Source: Opitutia bacterium UBA3151
GTDB taxonomy: Bacteria; Verrucomicrobiota; Verrucomicrobiia; Opitutales; Seribacteraceae
DNA length: 27,640 bases
Reading direction: 5' to 3'
NCBI GenBank assembly: GCA_002364975.1
Contig: DEYT01000117.1
Span: 3,291 to 30,930, forward strand
A program made the position numbers and the translations under genes. Position 1 is the stretch's first letter. Each line of letters begins with the position of its first letter. The notes beneath the pieces were generated by a model that was not told the DNA's origin, ran no database searches, and saw only the letters and a program-made list of their open reading frames with translations. Below, piece after piece: positions 14,765 to 24,522 of the stretch.

Positions 14765-16969
14765 ATGAAATTTTTCAATATAGTTCCTCTGGTTACAGGC
14801 TTCCATTTTCTAACATTCCTTTTATTTTCGGCACCTAAAACCAAGCCAAATATATTACTCTTTATGGCAGATGACATGGGCTTGGGGGATACTAGTGCCT
14901 ACCTTGATGTAAGCCTCATAAAGGGATCCAAACCCATCACTAAAACTCTTAAAACTCCGAACATTGAAAATTTTGCCAAGCAAAGTATGATTTTTACGGA
15001 TGCTCACGCTCCTGCTTCCATGTGCAGTTCAACGCGCTACTCTTTACTCACCGGAAGACTATCTCATCGTTCTTACCTCAAAGGCCAAGGTTGGCTCCCT
15101 CACGGCCCGAATCGGCCCATGATTCAACATGGTATTACCACCCTACCCGAAATGCTTCAACGAAACGGGTATTTTACCGCTGCAATCGGAAAGTATCATG
15201 TCGGGATGGATTTTGACGATGGTTATGGAAAACCTGCTAACGAATTTGATTACAAAGATGTTGATTTCACAAAACCCCTACTCGATGGACCAACTCACCA
15301 TGGGTTCAATAAATTCTTTGGTGTTCCGGGAAATACAGAAGATTCATTGGACACCGAGCCTAGAATTTACATTCGTGATAACAAATGGTCTTTCACTGAC
15401 CGTTCAAAAATATATTGGACAGGGATGAAACACAGAGAAGGTCAGATTCTGAGCGGACCCGATTGGGATTTAGCCCAACTCGGACCCGATTTCCTCAAGG
15501 AAGGTATTCAGTTTATTCAAATGGCATCGCAGAAAAAGAACCCGTTTTTTTTATATTATGCTCCCACCGCAAACCACTTCCAGAGAAACCTAAACGGGGA
15601 CTATGCAGTTCCAGCGTTCTTACATGGAGAGCCTATTAGGGGTGCGAGCAAATACACGGATGGCCAGGAAGGTGGAGAAAGGGAAGACATGGTCCTAGAA
15701 AATGATGTCGCTTTTGGTGCCTTAATTCAAAAGCTTAAGGAAACTGAAGATCCAAGAAGACCAGGGAATAAGCTCATTGAAAATACCCTTATTATCTTCA
15801 CAAGTGATAACGGGCCCAATGTCGGCGATAATGAAGGTATCAATCAAGAAAGTGGAAACCTAAGGGGAAAGAAAGCAAAACTCTGGGAAGGTGGCCACCG
15901 CGTCCCCTTCGTACTTTATTGGAATGGGATTTTTGAGAACGGACAAATCAACCCGAATTTACTTTCTCTCACCGACCTATTTTCTTCCTTCGCAAGAATT
16001 GTAGGAGATGACCTTCAACCTTCCGAGGCCCAAGATAGTTTAGACTGCTTAGACTATTGGAAAGATCCTGCAAAAACTGATCAGAGAGCCCGCTATTTTT
16101 TCTGTCATCTCGGTCCTCCCTACGAAAATGATGGGGTTGCAATTCGGAAGATGTCGAAAAAAGTAATTATTAAAGGTGGTCTAGCTCAACCTTGGACAAA
16201 AAAGGGTTCTCTGGGATCAGCTCAATCAATTGTCTCTTATGACTTGGAGAAAGACCCCTATGAAAAAGAAAGTTTTTCTGCTTCAAAATCATTTACAGTT
16301 TCTCTGGTAGATCGACTTTTACAAATTCATAACCAGGGTTACTCTAGGGATCTTCGCCTCCCCAATAGTCAAAATCTAATCCTTGATGATGGCTGGCATA
16401 ATTTGAGAAATGACCTAAGCGGCTTCATCGGTTTTGAATTCAAATTACTCGAAGACGAAATCGTTACTCATTTAGGAATGTGGGATGACCACGATCGGGA
16501 ATTTCCGATCCGTTCCGCACGTGGATTACCCACAGAACAAGAATCCGACCAACCGAGTTTTTTAGGTAAACGAACTAGGTCAATCCAAAGTCAACATTAC
16601 ATTATATTATGGGAAATTAAAGATTCTGCCCCGAAAGAAAGAATCAGATTAGAAATTGGACCGACGAACCAAGGAATACTAGAAGGCGAATTTAGATATG
16701 TTCCCTTGCCAAAACCTGTTCCTTTTTCAGGAGGTACTCATTTCATTCTCTCTATGTCCACAACGACAGGCGATGGGGATCATTTTCATGACGATGTCTC
16801 ATTCGATGGACTCTCACCCTTGGTTAACCCCAAAGTAAAAATCATTCGAAGTTTAACCTTTAAAGATTCCCGTCCAATCAGGGTACAGGCTATTCCTTCC
16901 TTTGCCGACCTTTCTTTAAACTACTCATCGCATCGATTGCCGGTTGGACCAACTTTGAAATTTAAATAG
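14765..16969 (+). CDS. Secreted sulfatase with C-terminal beta domain
   Basis: A type I sulfatase that hydrolyses sulfate esters using a formylglycine made from Cys or Ser in C-x-(P/S)-x-R. Here CSSTR with C87 sits in PASMCSSTRYSLLTGR; the Ca-binding pair is D36/D37 in MADDMG, and the second metal site is D348/N349 in TSDNGPN. The hydrophobic N-terminus (to about residue 22) is a signal peptide. I chose the ATG at 14765; a TTG at 14762 immediately before it is the alternative. At 734 residues it is longer than a typical sulfatase of about 480. Residues from about 540 form an extra domain with GFEFKLLEDEIVTHLGMWDD and GEFRYVPLPKPVPFSGGT, a beta-sandwich-like module I cannot name with confidence. 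The substrate and the subfamily in SulfAtlas terms are not determinable by eye. The GH127-like gene follows after 80 bases. Confidence 0.92.
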   Translation: MKFFNIVPLVTGFHFLTFLLFSAPKTKPNILLFMADDMGLGDTSAYLDVSLIKGSKPITKTLKTPNIENFAKQSMIFTDAHAPASMCSSTRYSLLTGRLSHRSYLKGQGWLPHGPNRPMIQHGITTLPEMLQRNGYFTAAIGKYHVGMDFDDGYGKPANEFDYKDVDFTKPLLDGPTHHGFNKFFGVPGNTEDSLDTEPRIYIRDNKWSFTDRSKIYWTGMKHREGQILSGPDWDLAQLGPDFLKEGIQFIQMASQKKNPFFLYYAPTANHFQRNLNGDYAVPAFLHGEPIRGASKYTDGQEGGEREDMVLENDVAFGALIQKLKETEDPRRPGNKLIENTLIIFTSDNGPNVGDNEGINQESGNLRGKKAKLWEGGHRVPFVLYWNGIFENGQINPNLLSLTDLFSSFARIVGDDLQPSEAQDSLDCLDYWKDPAKTDQRARYFFCHLGPPYENDGVAIRKMSKKVIIKGGLAQPWTKKGSLGSAQSIVSYDLEKDPYEKESFSASKSFTVSLVDRLLQIHNQGYSRDLRLPNSQNLILDDGWHNLRNDLSGFIGFEFKLLEDEIVTHLGMWDDHDREFPIRSARGLPTEQESDQPSFLGKRTRSIQSQHYIILWEIKDSAPKERIRLEIGPTNQGILEGEFRYVPLPKPVPFSGGTHFILSMSTTTGDGDHFHDDVSFDGLSPLVNPKVKIIRSLTFKDSRPIRVQAIPSFADLSLNYSSHRLPVGPTLKFK

Positions 16970-17049
16970 TTCAAGGTTCCCCAAAGAATGCTTTTTGATG
17001 TATCCAATGTGATTGATATGTGATAATTTAATCTATTACTTTTTACTCT

Positions 17050-19515
17050 ATGAATATTTTCTCTTTTACCTCAATTGGGTGTGTTTTTATGTTTTCGGGC
17101 GTACATCTGGTTGCATCCATTAAGCCAGTGCCATTCCACAAGGTGGAAATGACAAGTGACTTCTGGAGGCCACGCTTAATCACTCAAAGAAAAGTTCTCG
17201 TACCCTTTGCCTTTGAAAAGACCGAGCCTGGGGTCGCTCACTTGCAGGCTGCCGCTGATTATCTAGCTGGAAAGAAAGTGGAGGGCCACCGACCCCATAG
17301 GTTTATTGATTCTGACCTTTATAAAGTAATGGAGGGTGCTGCCTACTTGGCTCAATTGCAGGATGACCCTGAACTCGAGTCTCAATTCGATCGTATCGTA
17401 GATGTGATTGCTGCTGCACAAGAACCAGATGGTTATCTCTATCCTTCTCACACTACCAAGGTTGGATCCGATAAAAATATGATGGGAAACAAACCCTACA
17501 CCTTTGTGGTGCACAGCCACGAACTTTACAATATGGGCCACCTGTATGAAGCTGCGATTGCTTACTTTCAAGCGACGGGAAAGGACAAACTTTTAAAGGT
17601 GGCTGAAAAAAATGCTCTTCATGTGAACCGAGTCTTTTTTGAAGGTGACCCAAATTACAATGACGGAAAACCGATTTTACAAGCTCCCGGTCATCAGGAA
17701 ATGGAATTGGCATTGGTCAAATTATCCAATGTTACCGGCAATAAGCTTTACATTGAAATGGCGGAAAAATTTCTCGAAATTCGCGGTAAAACTTATGTTC
17801 CCAACGGAGAAGGCGTAATGTCACCTACTTACGCCCAGCAACATGCACCGCTTGAAAATCAAAGTGAAGCAGTCGGCCATGCGGTTCGGGCAACTTACTT
17901 GTACGCGGCAATGGCCGATATCGCCGCGTTAAGACAAAAGAATTCGTACACTGAGGCACTCCATAGGATTTGGGCAAATATAACCAATACCCGGATGCAC
18001 ATAACCGGTGGCTTGGGTGCCGTTCATGGGATTGAAGGTTTCGGCCCCAAATACCTTTTGCCAAATGCCGATGCTTTCAATGAAACTTGTGCCGCGGTGG
18101 GTAATGTACTTTTCAACTTCAGAATGTTTTTGGTTCATCAAGACGCGAAATATCTAGATGTGGCTGAAGTTTCTCTGCTCAACAATGTCTTGGCGGCAGT
18201 CAACCTTGAAGGGAACCGATTTTTTTATGTTAATCCACTTGAGGCCGATGGAAAGTATCCATTCAACCATGGTACTGCTGGTAGGGCACCATGGTTTGGA
18301 ACCGCATGCTGTCCGAGTAACATGGCTCGGCTCTTACCGCAGGTTCAAGGAATGACCTATGCCCATAATGATAAAAATCTTTATTTTGCGATGTACGCAG
18401 AAACTTTCACGAATCTAAATATAGCTGGTACAGGTTTATCGATCAAACAAACGACGGATTATCCGAACAACGGGAAGGTCAAGATTTCTCTTGATCCTGA
18501 AAAACCAACAACCTTCACCGCCCACCTTCGGATTCCAACTTGGACAGGCAATCAATTTGTTCCCGGAAAACTTTATAAATATGTCAATCAATCCAACGAA
18601 GATTGGTCTATCTCTGTAAACGGTGCTAAGACCGAAGCAAAAATCGAAAAGGGATTTGCGACCATTGAACGCACCTGGAAAAAAGGGGATCAAATTGTTC
18701 TCGATCTGCCCATGCCTTTACAGATGAATGAATGTGACAACCGGGTTGAGGAAAATCAAAACCGTCTCGCATTTACCCGTGGACCATTTGTTTTATGTGC
18801 TGAAGAAGTGGACAATGAAGGGGCCACACAGCGTTTCTTCCTGAACAAGAATAAGGTGGCTAAAAAATATAAGCTAGCCAGCGTTCAACTTGCAAGTGGT
18901 TCCTTCTCGCAAGTTAAAACCAAGGCCAATGCAGTCGATGCACTCGGCAAGGAAGAGGATAGGAGTCTTTCCCTGATTCCCTATTATGCCTGGAATAATC
19001 GAAAGCCAGGATCCATGACCATCTGGTTCCCTACAACACCAAAGCTCGCTGTATTTGATCCTCATAAACTTCCCAAGAAGAGTGTTTTTTCAAGTATTGA
19101 GGCGTCCCACACTTCCGAGTTGGACACAGCCAGTGCGGTTGGGGATGGGAAAGAACCAAAATGGTCGAGTGGAAAAAGCGTTCCACGTTGGACCAGTCGT
19201 CCTCAACTTGGGAAAGCACAATGGATCGAAGGACAATTTTCAGAAACTAGAAAAGTTCGGGATATCGGAGTCTATTGGATGCAAGACCAACAGGATGTAA
19301 AGTTTCCTCAGGAATGGTCGCTTGAAGTTAGAAATAATGGAGAATGGAAACCTTTCGAGTTATATGTCACCGACCGCTATGACAATCGGGCCAATCAGTA
19401 CAATGTGGTTCACCCCGCTGCCCCACTCACCTGTGATGCCATTCGAATCAATATGGTTCCACAACCAGATGCTGCTGTTGGTATTTTAGAGGTCCAAGTC
19501 GCCTTTGAAAAATAG
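17050..19515 (+). CDS. GH127/DUF1680-family beta-L-arabinofuranosidase-like protein
   Basis: A secreted 821-residue retaining glycosidase of the GH127 type (DUF1680, model enzyme HypBA1, which removes beta-L-arabinofuranose using a Zn-bound Cys nucleophile). An N-terminal hydrophobic signal covers residues 1-23. The (alpha/alpha)6 barrel spans about 25-440 with GHRPHRFIDSDLYKVMEGAA and EPDGYLYPSHTT. Catalytic and Zn residues line up: acid/base E329 in HGIEGFGPKYLLPN; Zn ligands E345 and C347 in NETC, spaced 16 residues from E329 as in HypBA1; and the C420-C421 pair in TACCPSNMAR, of which one is the nucleophile. Beta-sandwich domains follow, and the last 180 or so residues resemble an F5/8-type carbohydrate-binding domain. 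Related families (GH137, GH142, GH146) share the fold, so L-arabinose specificity is likely but not certain. The next gene begins 22 bases later. Confidence 0.9.
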   Translation: MNIFSFTSIGCVFMFSGVHLVASIKPVPFHKVEMTSDFWRPRLITQRKVLVPFAFEKTEPGVAHLQAAADYLAGKKVEGHRPHRFIDSDLYKVMEGAAYLAQLQDDPELESQFDRIVDVIAAAQEPDGYLYPSHTTKVGSDKNMMGNKPYTFVVHSHELYNMGHLYEAAIAYFQATGKDKLLKVAEKNALHVNRVFFEGDPNYNDGKPILQAPGHQEMELALVKLSNVTGNKLYIEMAEKFLEIRGKTYVPNGEGVMSPTYAQQHAPLENQSEAVGHAVRATYLYAAMADIAALRQKNSYTEALHRIWANITNTRMHITGGLGAVHGIEGFGPKYLLPNADAFNETCAAVGNVLFNFRMFLVHQDAKYLDVAEVSLLNNVLAAVNLEGNRFFYVNPLEADGKYPFNHGTAGRAPWFGTACCPSNMARLLPQVQGMTYAHNDKNLYFAMYAETFTNLNIAGTGLSIKQTTDYPNNGKVKISLDPEKPTTFTAHLRIPTWTGNQFVPGKLYKYVNQSNEDWSISVNGAKTEAKIEKGFATIERTWKKGDQIVLDLPMPLQMNECDNRVEENQNRLAFTRGPFVLCAEEVDNEGATQRFFLNKNKVAKKYKLASVQLASGSFSQVKTKANAVDALGKEEDRSLSLIPYYAWNNRKPGSMTIWFPTTPKLAVFDPHKLPKKSVFSSIEASHTSELDTASAVGDGKEPKWSSGKSVPRWTSRPQLGKAQWIEGQFSETRKVRDIGVYWMQDQQDVKFPQEWSLEVRNNGEWKPFELYVTDRYDNRANQYNVVHPAAPLTCDAIRINMVPQPDAAVGILEVQVAFEK

Positions 19516-19537
19516 AATTCGTTATATAAAATAAGGT

Positions 19538-21871
19538 ATGATCTTTAGGTCACCTCGAGCCCTACTCTTTTTATTCTGGTTGGCCCTACTTTTAATCTGT
19601 CCAAAATTATTTGCGAAAGAAGTACCGCTCTGCGAAAAACTTGAACAATCGATTCAGGGCAGAAAGCATGGATTTCTTGCGGGCAACCTCACTTATTATG
19701 TGGGTGGCTACCATGCAAGTTGGGAGCTAATGGAAGATGAAACTATCGGGCTCACCCATCCCTTTTATCATGACCTCCGAAGTCGTGGAGCTGGGATTTT
19801 ACATAGTGAACTACCTGGGAGTGAACACACGGGCTTGGGTAATGACTATAGGGGATGGGAGTTTTACAAGGACACTCGCGTCCTCTATGGCAGTGTTATT
19901 ATTGGCGAAAAGGTTCATAAACACCCCAAGCCTACTAGGATGAGTTGGAGACCAGATAAAATGATTTGCGAATATGAGATAGACGGCATCCTCATCCGCG
20001 AAGAAAAATTTATCAGTACTCTAGACACAGCCGTTTCGATCATCACTTCCTCACAACCGATCATCCTTAGGTTTGAGGGTCATAGCTTTTATGTCCGCCA
20101 CAGTGTTTCTTCGAGTGCATCCGCCCACTATGATCTCCCCTCCAATACACTACTTGTAAGGGAGGGAGGGACCGTTCGTTCCCAACCCGATCCAGATCGG
20201 TCCGAAAGAATTGGACCTTGTGTTTATCAGGGAATGACCACTGCCCTCTCCTCTTCCCAGAACTTTTCTAAAACCTTACATCTCGAAAAGGATGATCGTG
20301 GTGTCTGGAAATATTCTTTTGAAGTTCCCTGTAATCCTAATGGAGTTACCGTTTCTTGGTCTATGCACGATGATCAAAATAAAGCCAAAAATGCTTCCAA
20401 AGATTCCATTCTGAGGGCTAAGGAATTACGGGCTGAGAAAACGGCAGAAATGAATGACATTCTCGGCCAACAAATTCCACAATTTCGCTGCAGCGTTCCT
20501 AAGTTTGAGGAAATCTATTATTATCTTTGGTCCCTGTATATGATGTATTACATTGATGTGCAAAAAGGCTGGGAAATGGAAAACCATACGCAATCCGCAG
20601 TTAATAACTTTCTTGGAATTCATCGCTATGATGCCTGTTTTCAGATCAAAGTGGGGGCCTGGATAAGAGATAAGCCAAAGTTTGCCTATGGAAATGTACT
20701 CACTTGGAAGCATTTAGTTGAAAACGGTCGTTATCGGGAAACCCATAACGGTCATATTTTTCTGTCTGACAATAAGGGGGTTAGTTGGCACTCGGGTGCT
20801 TATGGAGGCGAGCTAGCGGAGCATGTCTTGGGTGCATGGCAAATTTACCAGCATTCTGGTGACATTAATTTTATCCGAAAATGCTACCAAGGTTTTTTTC
20901 GGAAGGTTTTTTGGAGGAATATGGTTGGATTCGCCATGAATGATGCAGAGGTTGGGCGAGTACTAGAAAAAATGGCCGTTCTGACAGGAAACCGGTCTGA
21001 TGTTGAACACTGGAGAAAGCTAATCAAGCAAGATCCCAAGCATCTACAACTTATGTTTGAACAACGTTGGGAGGCCAATGGGCATAAAGATTATTTCATG
21101 GGAAGCAGGGATGGCATGTTAATGACCACGGCTTTTTGGTCGATGCGATCTCAACACTTCCCTAGAGATTATGCTGAACGAATGATTCATTCCTGGGCCT
21201 TGAACAAAGAACAGGGATTTTTTGGCGAATTCTTTCCCTTGGCGATGTCCAAAAAGTCGATGAAAACATTTTATTCTGCGGACGATCAAGCTTTTGGATA
21301 CACTCCAGATACCGCTTACTTCACCCTTGACGGAATGTTTTGCCAAGGATTTCCCAAAATTGCCTCCGACCTTACCCTTAACCACTTGGAAAACTATAAC
21401 TATCATGAAGGATGGGGAATCCCAGTTGCCCCTGAGGCTTATCGTCGTGATCTCGCTCTATTCGGGGATCAATATTCCAACTTTAATGCGGGTAAAATCC
21501 TTTTATTTATCGAGGGGTTGGCTGGAATATCTTATTCGGTTCCTGAAAACATATTTCATGTAAAAGATTCCATGCCCATGAGTTGGGATTGGATGGAATT
21601 TGATATTCCCATTGCAAGTGAGAAAGGTTGGACTCAAGTTCGATACCAAAGGAAAAAAGGTTTTTTGGGAGGGCAAAAGAAATCCATTACGGTCACAAAC
21701 TGCCCTCTTCGCGTAAAGTTTGAACCCTGGCTAGATCTAGGACAACTTTCCGGAAATCCAGATCTGACTGGAGCCAATTTTATTGAGCACAATTCCACCC
21801 ATCCAAACTATGTATCTTTTCTGGCAGATCAGAAATCATCGAAAAGTTCCATTACACTATCCTTCAAATGA
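19538..21871 (+). CDS. Secreted putative (alpha/alpha)6-barrel glycosidase, family unassigned
   Basis: I cannot place this 777-residue protein in a named family. A signal peptide (to about residue 26, CPKLFAKE) implies secretion. Residues about 45-290 look like an N-terminal beta-sandwich domain. About 315-665 has the helix-rich, aromatic pattern of a six-hairpin barrel, as in GH15, GH37, GH63 and MGH1-like enzymes: FEEIYYYLWSLYMMYYIDV, YGGELAEHVLGAWQIYQHSG, and FFGEFFPLAM with D591/D598 in GYTPDTAYFTLDG. Acidic residues D365, E564 and D598 are candidates for catalysis. A beta-rich segment ends the protein. It overlaps the next gene by ATGA and lies 22 bases after the GH127-like gene, so it probably acts on the same polysaccharide. 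Similarity to known glycosidases is structural impression only. Confidence 0.72.
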   Translation: MIFRSPRALLFLFWLALLLICPKLFAKEVPLCEKLEQSIQGRKHGFLAGNLTYYVGGYHASWELMEDETIGLTHPFYHDLRSRGAGILHSELPGSEHTGLGNDYRGWEFYKDTRVLYGSVIIGEKVHKHPKPTRMSWRPDKMICEYEIDGILIREEKFISTLDTAVSIITSSQPIILRFEGHSFYVRHSVSSSASAHYDLPSNTLLVREGGTVRSQPDPDRSERIGPCVYQGMTTALSSSQNFSKTLHLEKDDRGVWKYSFEVPCNPNGVTVSWSMHDDQNKAKNASKDSILRAKELRAEKTAEMNDILGQQIPQFRCSVPKFEEIYYYLWSLYMMYYIDVQKGWEMENHTQSAVNNFLGIHRYDACFQIKVGAWIRDKPKFAYGNVLTWKHLVENGRYRETHNGHIFLSDNKGVSWHSGAYGGELAEHVLGAWQIYQHSGDINFIRKCYQGFFRKVFWRNMVGFAMNDAEVGRVLEKMAVLTGNRSDVEHWRKLIKQDPKHLQLMFEQRWEANGHKDYFMGSRDGMLMTTAFWSMRSQHFPRDYAERMIHSWALNKEQGFFGEFFPLAMSKKSMKTFYSADDQAFGYTPDTAYFTLDGMFCQGFPKIASDLTLNHLENYNYHEGWGIPVAPEAYRRDLALFGDQYSNFNAGKILLFIEGLAGISYSVPENIFHVKDSMPMSWDWMEFDIPIASEKGWTQVRYQRKKGFLGGQKKSITVTNCPLRVKFEPWLDLGQLSGNPDLTGANFIEHNSTHPNYVSFLADQKSSKSSITLSFK

Positions 21872-24519
21872 GATTCCGATGTGCTGAATATATTTTCCTT
21901 GGTATATCCCTTTTTGGATTGGCCATGGATGCCAAAAAACCAAACATTGTTTTTATTCTCGCCGACGATCTTGGTTGGGCGGAATTGGGATGCTATGGAA
22001 ATTCATTTAATGAAACTCCCCATTTAGATGAGTTGGCCAAGCGAGGGCTTCGCTTTACTCACGCCTATGCAGCTGCACCGGTTTGCTCTCCCTACCGAGC
22101 TGCCCTGCTCACCGGTCAACATCCTGCACGCGTCGGCATTCTCGACTACCTCCGTCCCAATTCCTCAAATGCATTACCCGTGGATCAAGTCACCCTTCCC
22201 AAGATCCTCAAGCGTAATGGCTATGCTACTGGAATGGTCGGCAAGTGGCACTTGACCGGTTATAAATACCAAGGTGCCCACTTCGAGATTCGTCCTCAGG
22301 ATCATGGTTTCGATTGGAATATTGGAAGTGAAGTAAAAGGAGTTGGAAATGGAGCCAACTTTTGGCCCTATGTATTTCGAACGCAACCGATCTCGTGGAT
22401 CGATCTTCCAAAAAATAGGATGGGAGAAGATGAATACTTAACCGACCGCTTGAACTTGGAAGCGGTTGATTTCGTAGAGAGGAACCAGGATAAGCCTTTC
22501 TTCTTATACCTTAGCCACTATGCCCCCCATACGATTCTGAATGGTCGACCTGACCTAGTTGATAAATATCGTAAAAAACATCCGCCTGGAAAGACTAGTA
22601 GGACGAAATGTTATCTCTGTGATGATGCAGGACTAAAAGGAGAAGACTGTGAATATTGGGCTCAGGATCATAACCCTCACCTTGCCGCGATGCTTGAAAG
22701 TATTGACGACGGGGTTGGACTCTTGATGAATAAGCTCGATTCACTCGGTCTTTCTGAAAATACCATTTTTATTTTTTCGAGTGACAATGGAGGCGAGACC
22801 AATGTCACCTCCAATGCTCCACTTCGTGGAGGAAAAAGCCAGTTATATGAAGGGGGTATCCGCGTGCCCATGATCGTGTGTTGGCCTGAAGGTAATGTTC
22901 CAGCAGGTGCAAACAGTAACCATCCCGTAGTTAATCACGACTTCTACCCAACCCTTCTGGAGGCGGCAAGTATCGAACCCGACTCCAATCATATTCTAGA
23001 CGGAGTCTCCACAATTTCTACCTGGCGGAATCCATCTTCCGCCCCAGAACGCCCAGCACTGCATTGGCACTACCCACTAGACCGGCCCCACTTTCTTGGC
23101 GGGATTTCAAGCGGAGCGATTCGGAAAGGGCATTGGAAGCTGATTGAATATTTCGACCCCGCACGGCCCGAAAAATTCGAACTCTTTAACCTCAAAACAG
23201 ATGTTTCCGAAGAAAGCAACCTCGCCTCTACCGAGTCCGAACGAGTACGGGAACTCCACCGTGAACTGGTCTCCTGGCGCCAGCGGGTCGGTGCCCGGAT
23301 TCCCTCCCGCCCCTTACTTACACGACCAGGAAACCTTTATTTTGGTGAACATTTTTCAAAGGGTCAAATTAGTGAAAAATGGTTTTTCCAAAAAGAATGG
23401 CAGGTTAAAGACGGAATTCTTTTGCGCAACCAAGTTGCAGGGCGCAATAAGCGTCTTTTTTACAAAGAACCGGTCTTTAAAGATGCCCTCATACGATTCG
23501 AATTTCTTTTTAACGGGGCGGAAGACATCCGCTTAGTCACCGGTTCAAATGGAAGCTATAATACCATGGTCCACATTCGAAAAGATCATTTTTTTATTCA
23601 AACCGCATATGATAAGGAAGGGCCTTGGTATCCAATGCGTCATGGAGAATGTGCCTATAATTTTAAAGATGGGCAATGGTATGGCATAACCATCGAATTC
23701 ATCAAAGACCAAGCAATTGCACACTTAAATCACGAATACATTGCTTATGCTCAACACCCCATGATTGATAAAGAACGAACTTATTTTGCATTTCAAGTCG
23801 ATCAAGCTGGAGCATCCTTGGACAACCTTCAGGTTTTCCATGCTGGCCGGCATCCTGAGCAGATAAATAATCATTCTTTAATCAAAACTCAGCTTGATCG
23901 TTTTCCTCTTAAAAGAACGGTTCAAGAACAACATGCTATACTAATGAAAAACCTCCATGCTCGTCTATTTATGGAGGACGAAAAATATCGTAATTTAATT
24001 GAAAGAGTTGAGATTCTAGATCAAGAAAAATTGCAACGCTATCCGGATGCATTTTTGTCAAATAAGGAGTTCCAGAAGAAAATTCAAAGTTTGCGAAAGG
24101 AATTACATCAAAACGATCCCGAGTATAAGAAGATTCTATTTTCCACTTTTCAGGCAAGACGAGTTCTGGATCAATTCTTGGTCGAGAAAAATCCTAAGAT
24201 AAATGATTTACCACATGCCCAAAAGAAGGCGGTTCTTGAGGAAACAAGGCTTCAGTATAAAAACGCACCAGAATTTCGAAAGCTCTTACAAATTTCGGAG
24301 GATGTACAACATAGACTGGAGAAGAAATATCCTCAGCTTTTTGTGAGTAATAAGGTGATATCCCAAAAACGGGAGCGGGCAAGAAAAGCACTCAAAGATG
24401 ATCCTCAGTTCAAGGAACTTATGAAGGAGCGAAGCAAAGCAAATGCAGCGAGTATTGACTATCTTTATCAAAATAATAGTAAACTTAATAATTTAAAGAA
24501 TATTTTGGACGATCAATAG
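21868..24519 (+). CDS. Secreted sulfatase with lectin-like domain and helical-repeat tail
   Basis: A type I sulfatase (residues about 20-480) with formylglycine site CSPYR (C73), Ca ligands D33/D34 in LADDLGW, D306/N307 in SSDNGG, and K323 in the LRGGKSQLYEGG segment. The N-terminus is hydrophobic and probably a signal. Residues about 489-660 read as a DUF1080/concanavalin-type beta-sandwich, with WYPMRHGECAYNF and DGQWYGITIEF, suited to binding carbohydrate. Residues about 680-883 are charged and helical, with 46-50-residue repeats built on YP-x-x-F, coil, DP-x-F/Y-K-x-L. Its total of 883 residues is nearly twice the sulfatase core. It overlaps the preceding gene by 4 bases (ATGA) and lies 3 bases before the DUF1549 gene, so the unit is tightly coupled. 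The substrate is unknown; the two sulfatases in this locus probably remove different sulfates of one glycan. Confidence 0.92.
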   Translation: MRFRCAEYIFLGISLFGLAMDAKKPNIVFILADDLGWAELGCYGNSFNETPHLDELAKRGLRFTHAYAAAPVCSPYRAALLTGQHPARVGILDYLRPNSSNALPVDQVTLPKILKRNGYATGMVGKWHLTGYKYQGAHFEIRPQDHGFDWNIGSEVKGVGNGANFWPYVFRTQPISWIDLPKNRMGEDEYLTDRLNLEAVDFVERNQDKPFFLYLSHYAPHTILNGRPDLVDKYRKKHPPGKTSRTKCYLCDDAGLKGEDCEYWAQDHNPHLAAMLESIDDGVGLLMNKLDSLGLSENTIFIFSSDNGGETNVTSNAPLRGGKSQLYEGGIRVPMIVCWPEGNVPAGANSNHPVVNHDFYPTLLEAASIEPDSNHILDGVSTISTWRNPSSAPERPALHWHYPLDRPHFLGGISSGAIRKGHWKLIEYFDPARPEKFELFNLKTDVSEESNLASTESERVRELHRELVSWRQRVGARIPSRPLLTRPGNLYFGEHFSKGQISEKWFFQKEWQVKDGILLRNQVAGRNKRLFYKEPVFKDALIRFEFLFNGAEDIRLVTGSNGSYNTMVHIRKDHFFIQTAYDKEGPWYPMRHGECAYNFKDGQWYGITIEFIKDQAIAHLNHEYIAYAQHPMIDKERTYFAFQVDQAGASLDNLQVFHAGRHPEQINNHSLIKTQLDRFPLKRTVQEQHAILMKNLHARLFMEDEKYRNLIERVEILDQEKLQRYPDAFLSNKEFQKKIQSLRKELHQNDPEYKKILFSTFQARRVLDQFLVEKNPKINDLPHAQKKAVLEETRLQYKNAPEFRKLLQISEDVQHRLEKKYPQLFVSNKVISQKRERARKALKDDPQFKELMKERSKANAASIDYLYQNNSKLNNLKNILDDQ
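23980..24516 (+). repeat. 46-50-residue helical repeats in the sulfatase C-terminus
   Basis: At least three units are visible in residues 705-883: YPDAFLSNKEFQKKIQ ending NDPEYKKI, then NPKINDLPHAQKKAVL ending NAPEFRKL, then YPQLFVSNKVISQKRE ending DDPQFKEL; a partial unit follows at YQNNSKLNNL. Spacing between equivalent prolines is 45-50 residues. The DNA is diverged, so the duplication is old. Confidence 0.75.
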
Positions 24520-24522
24520 CCA

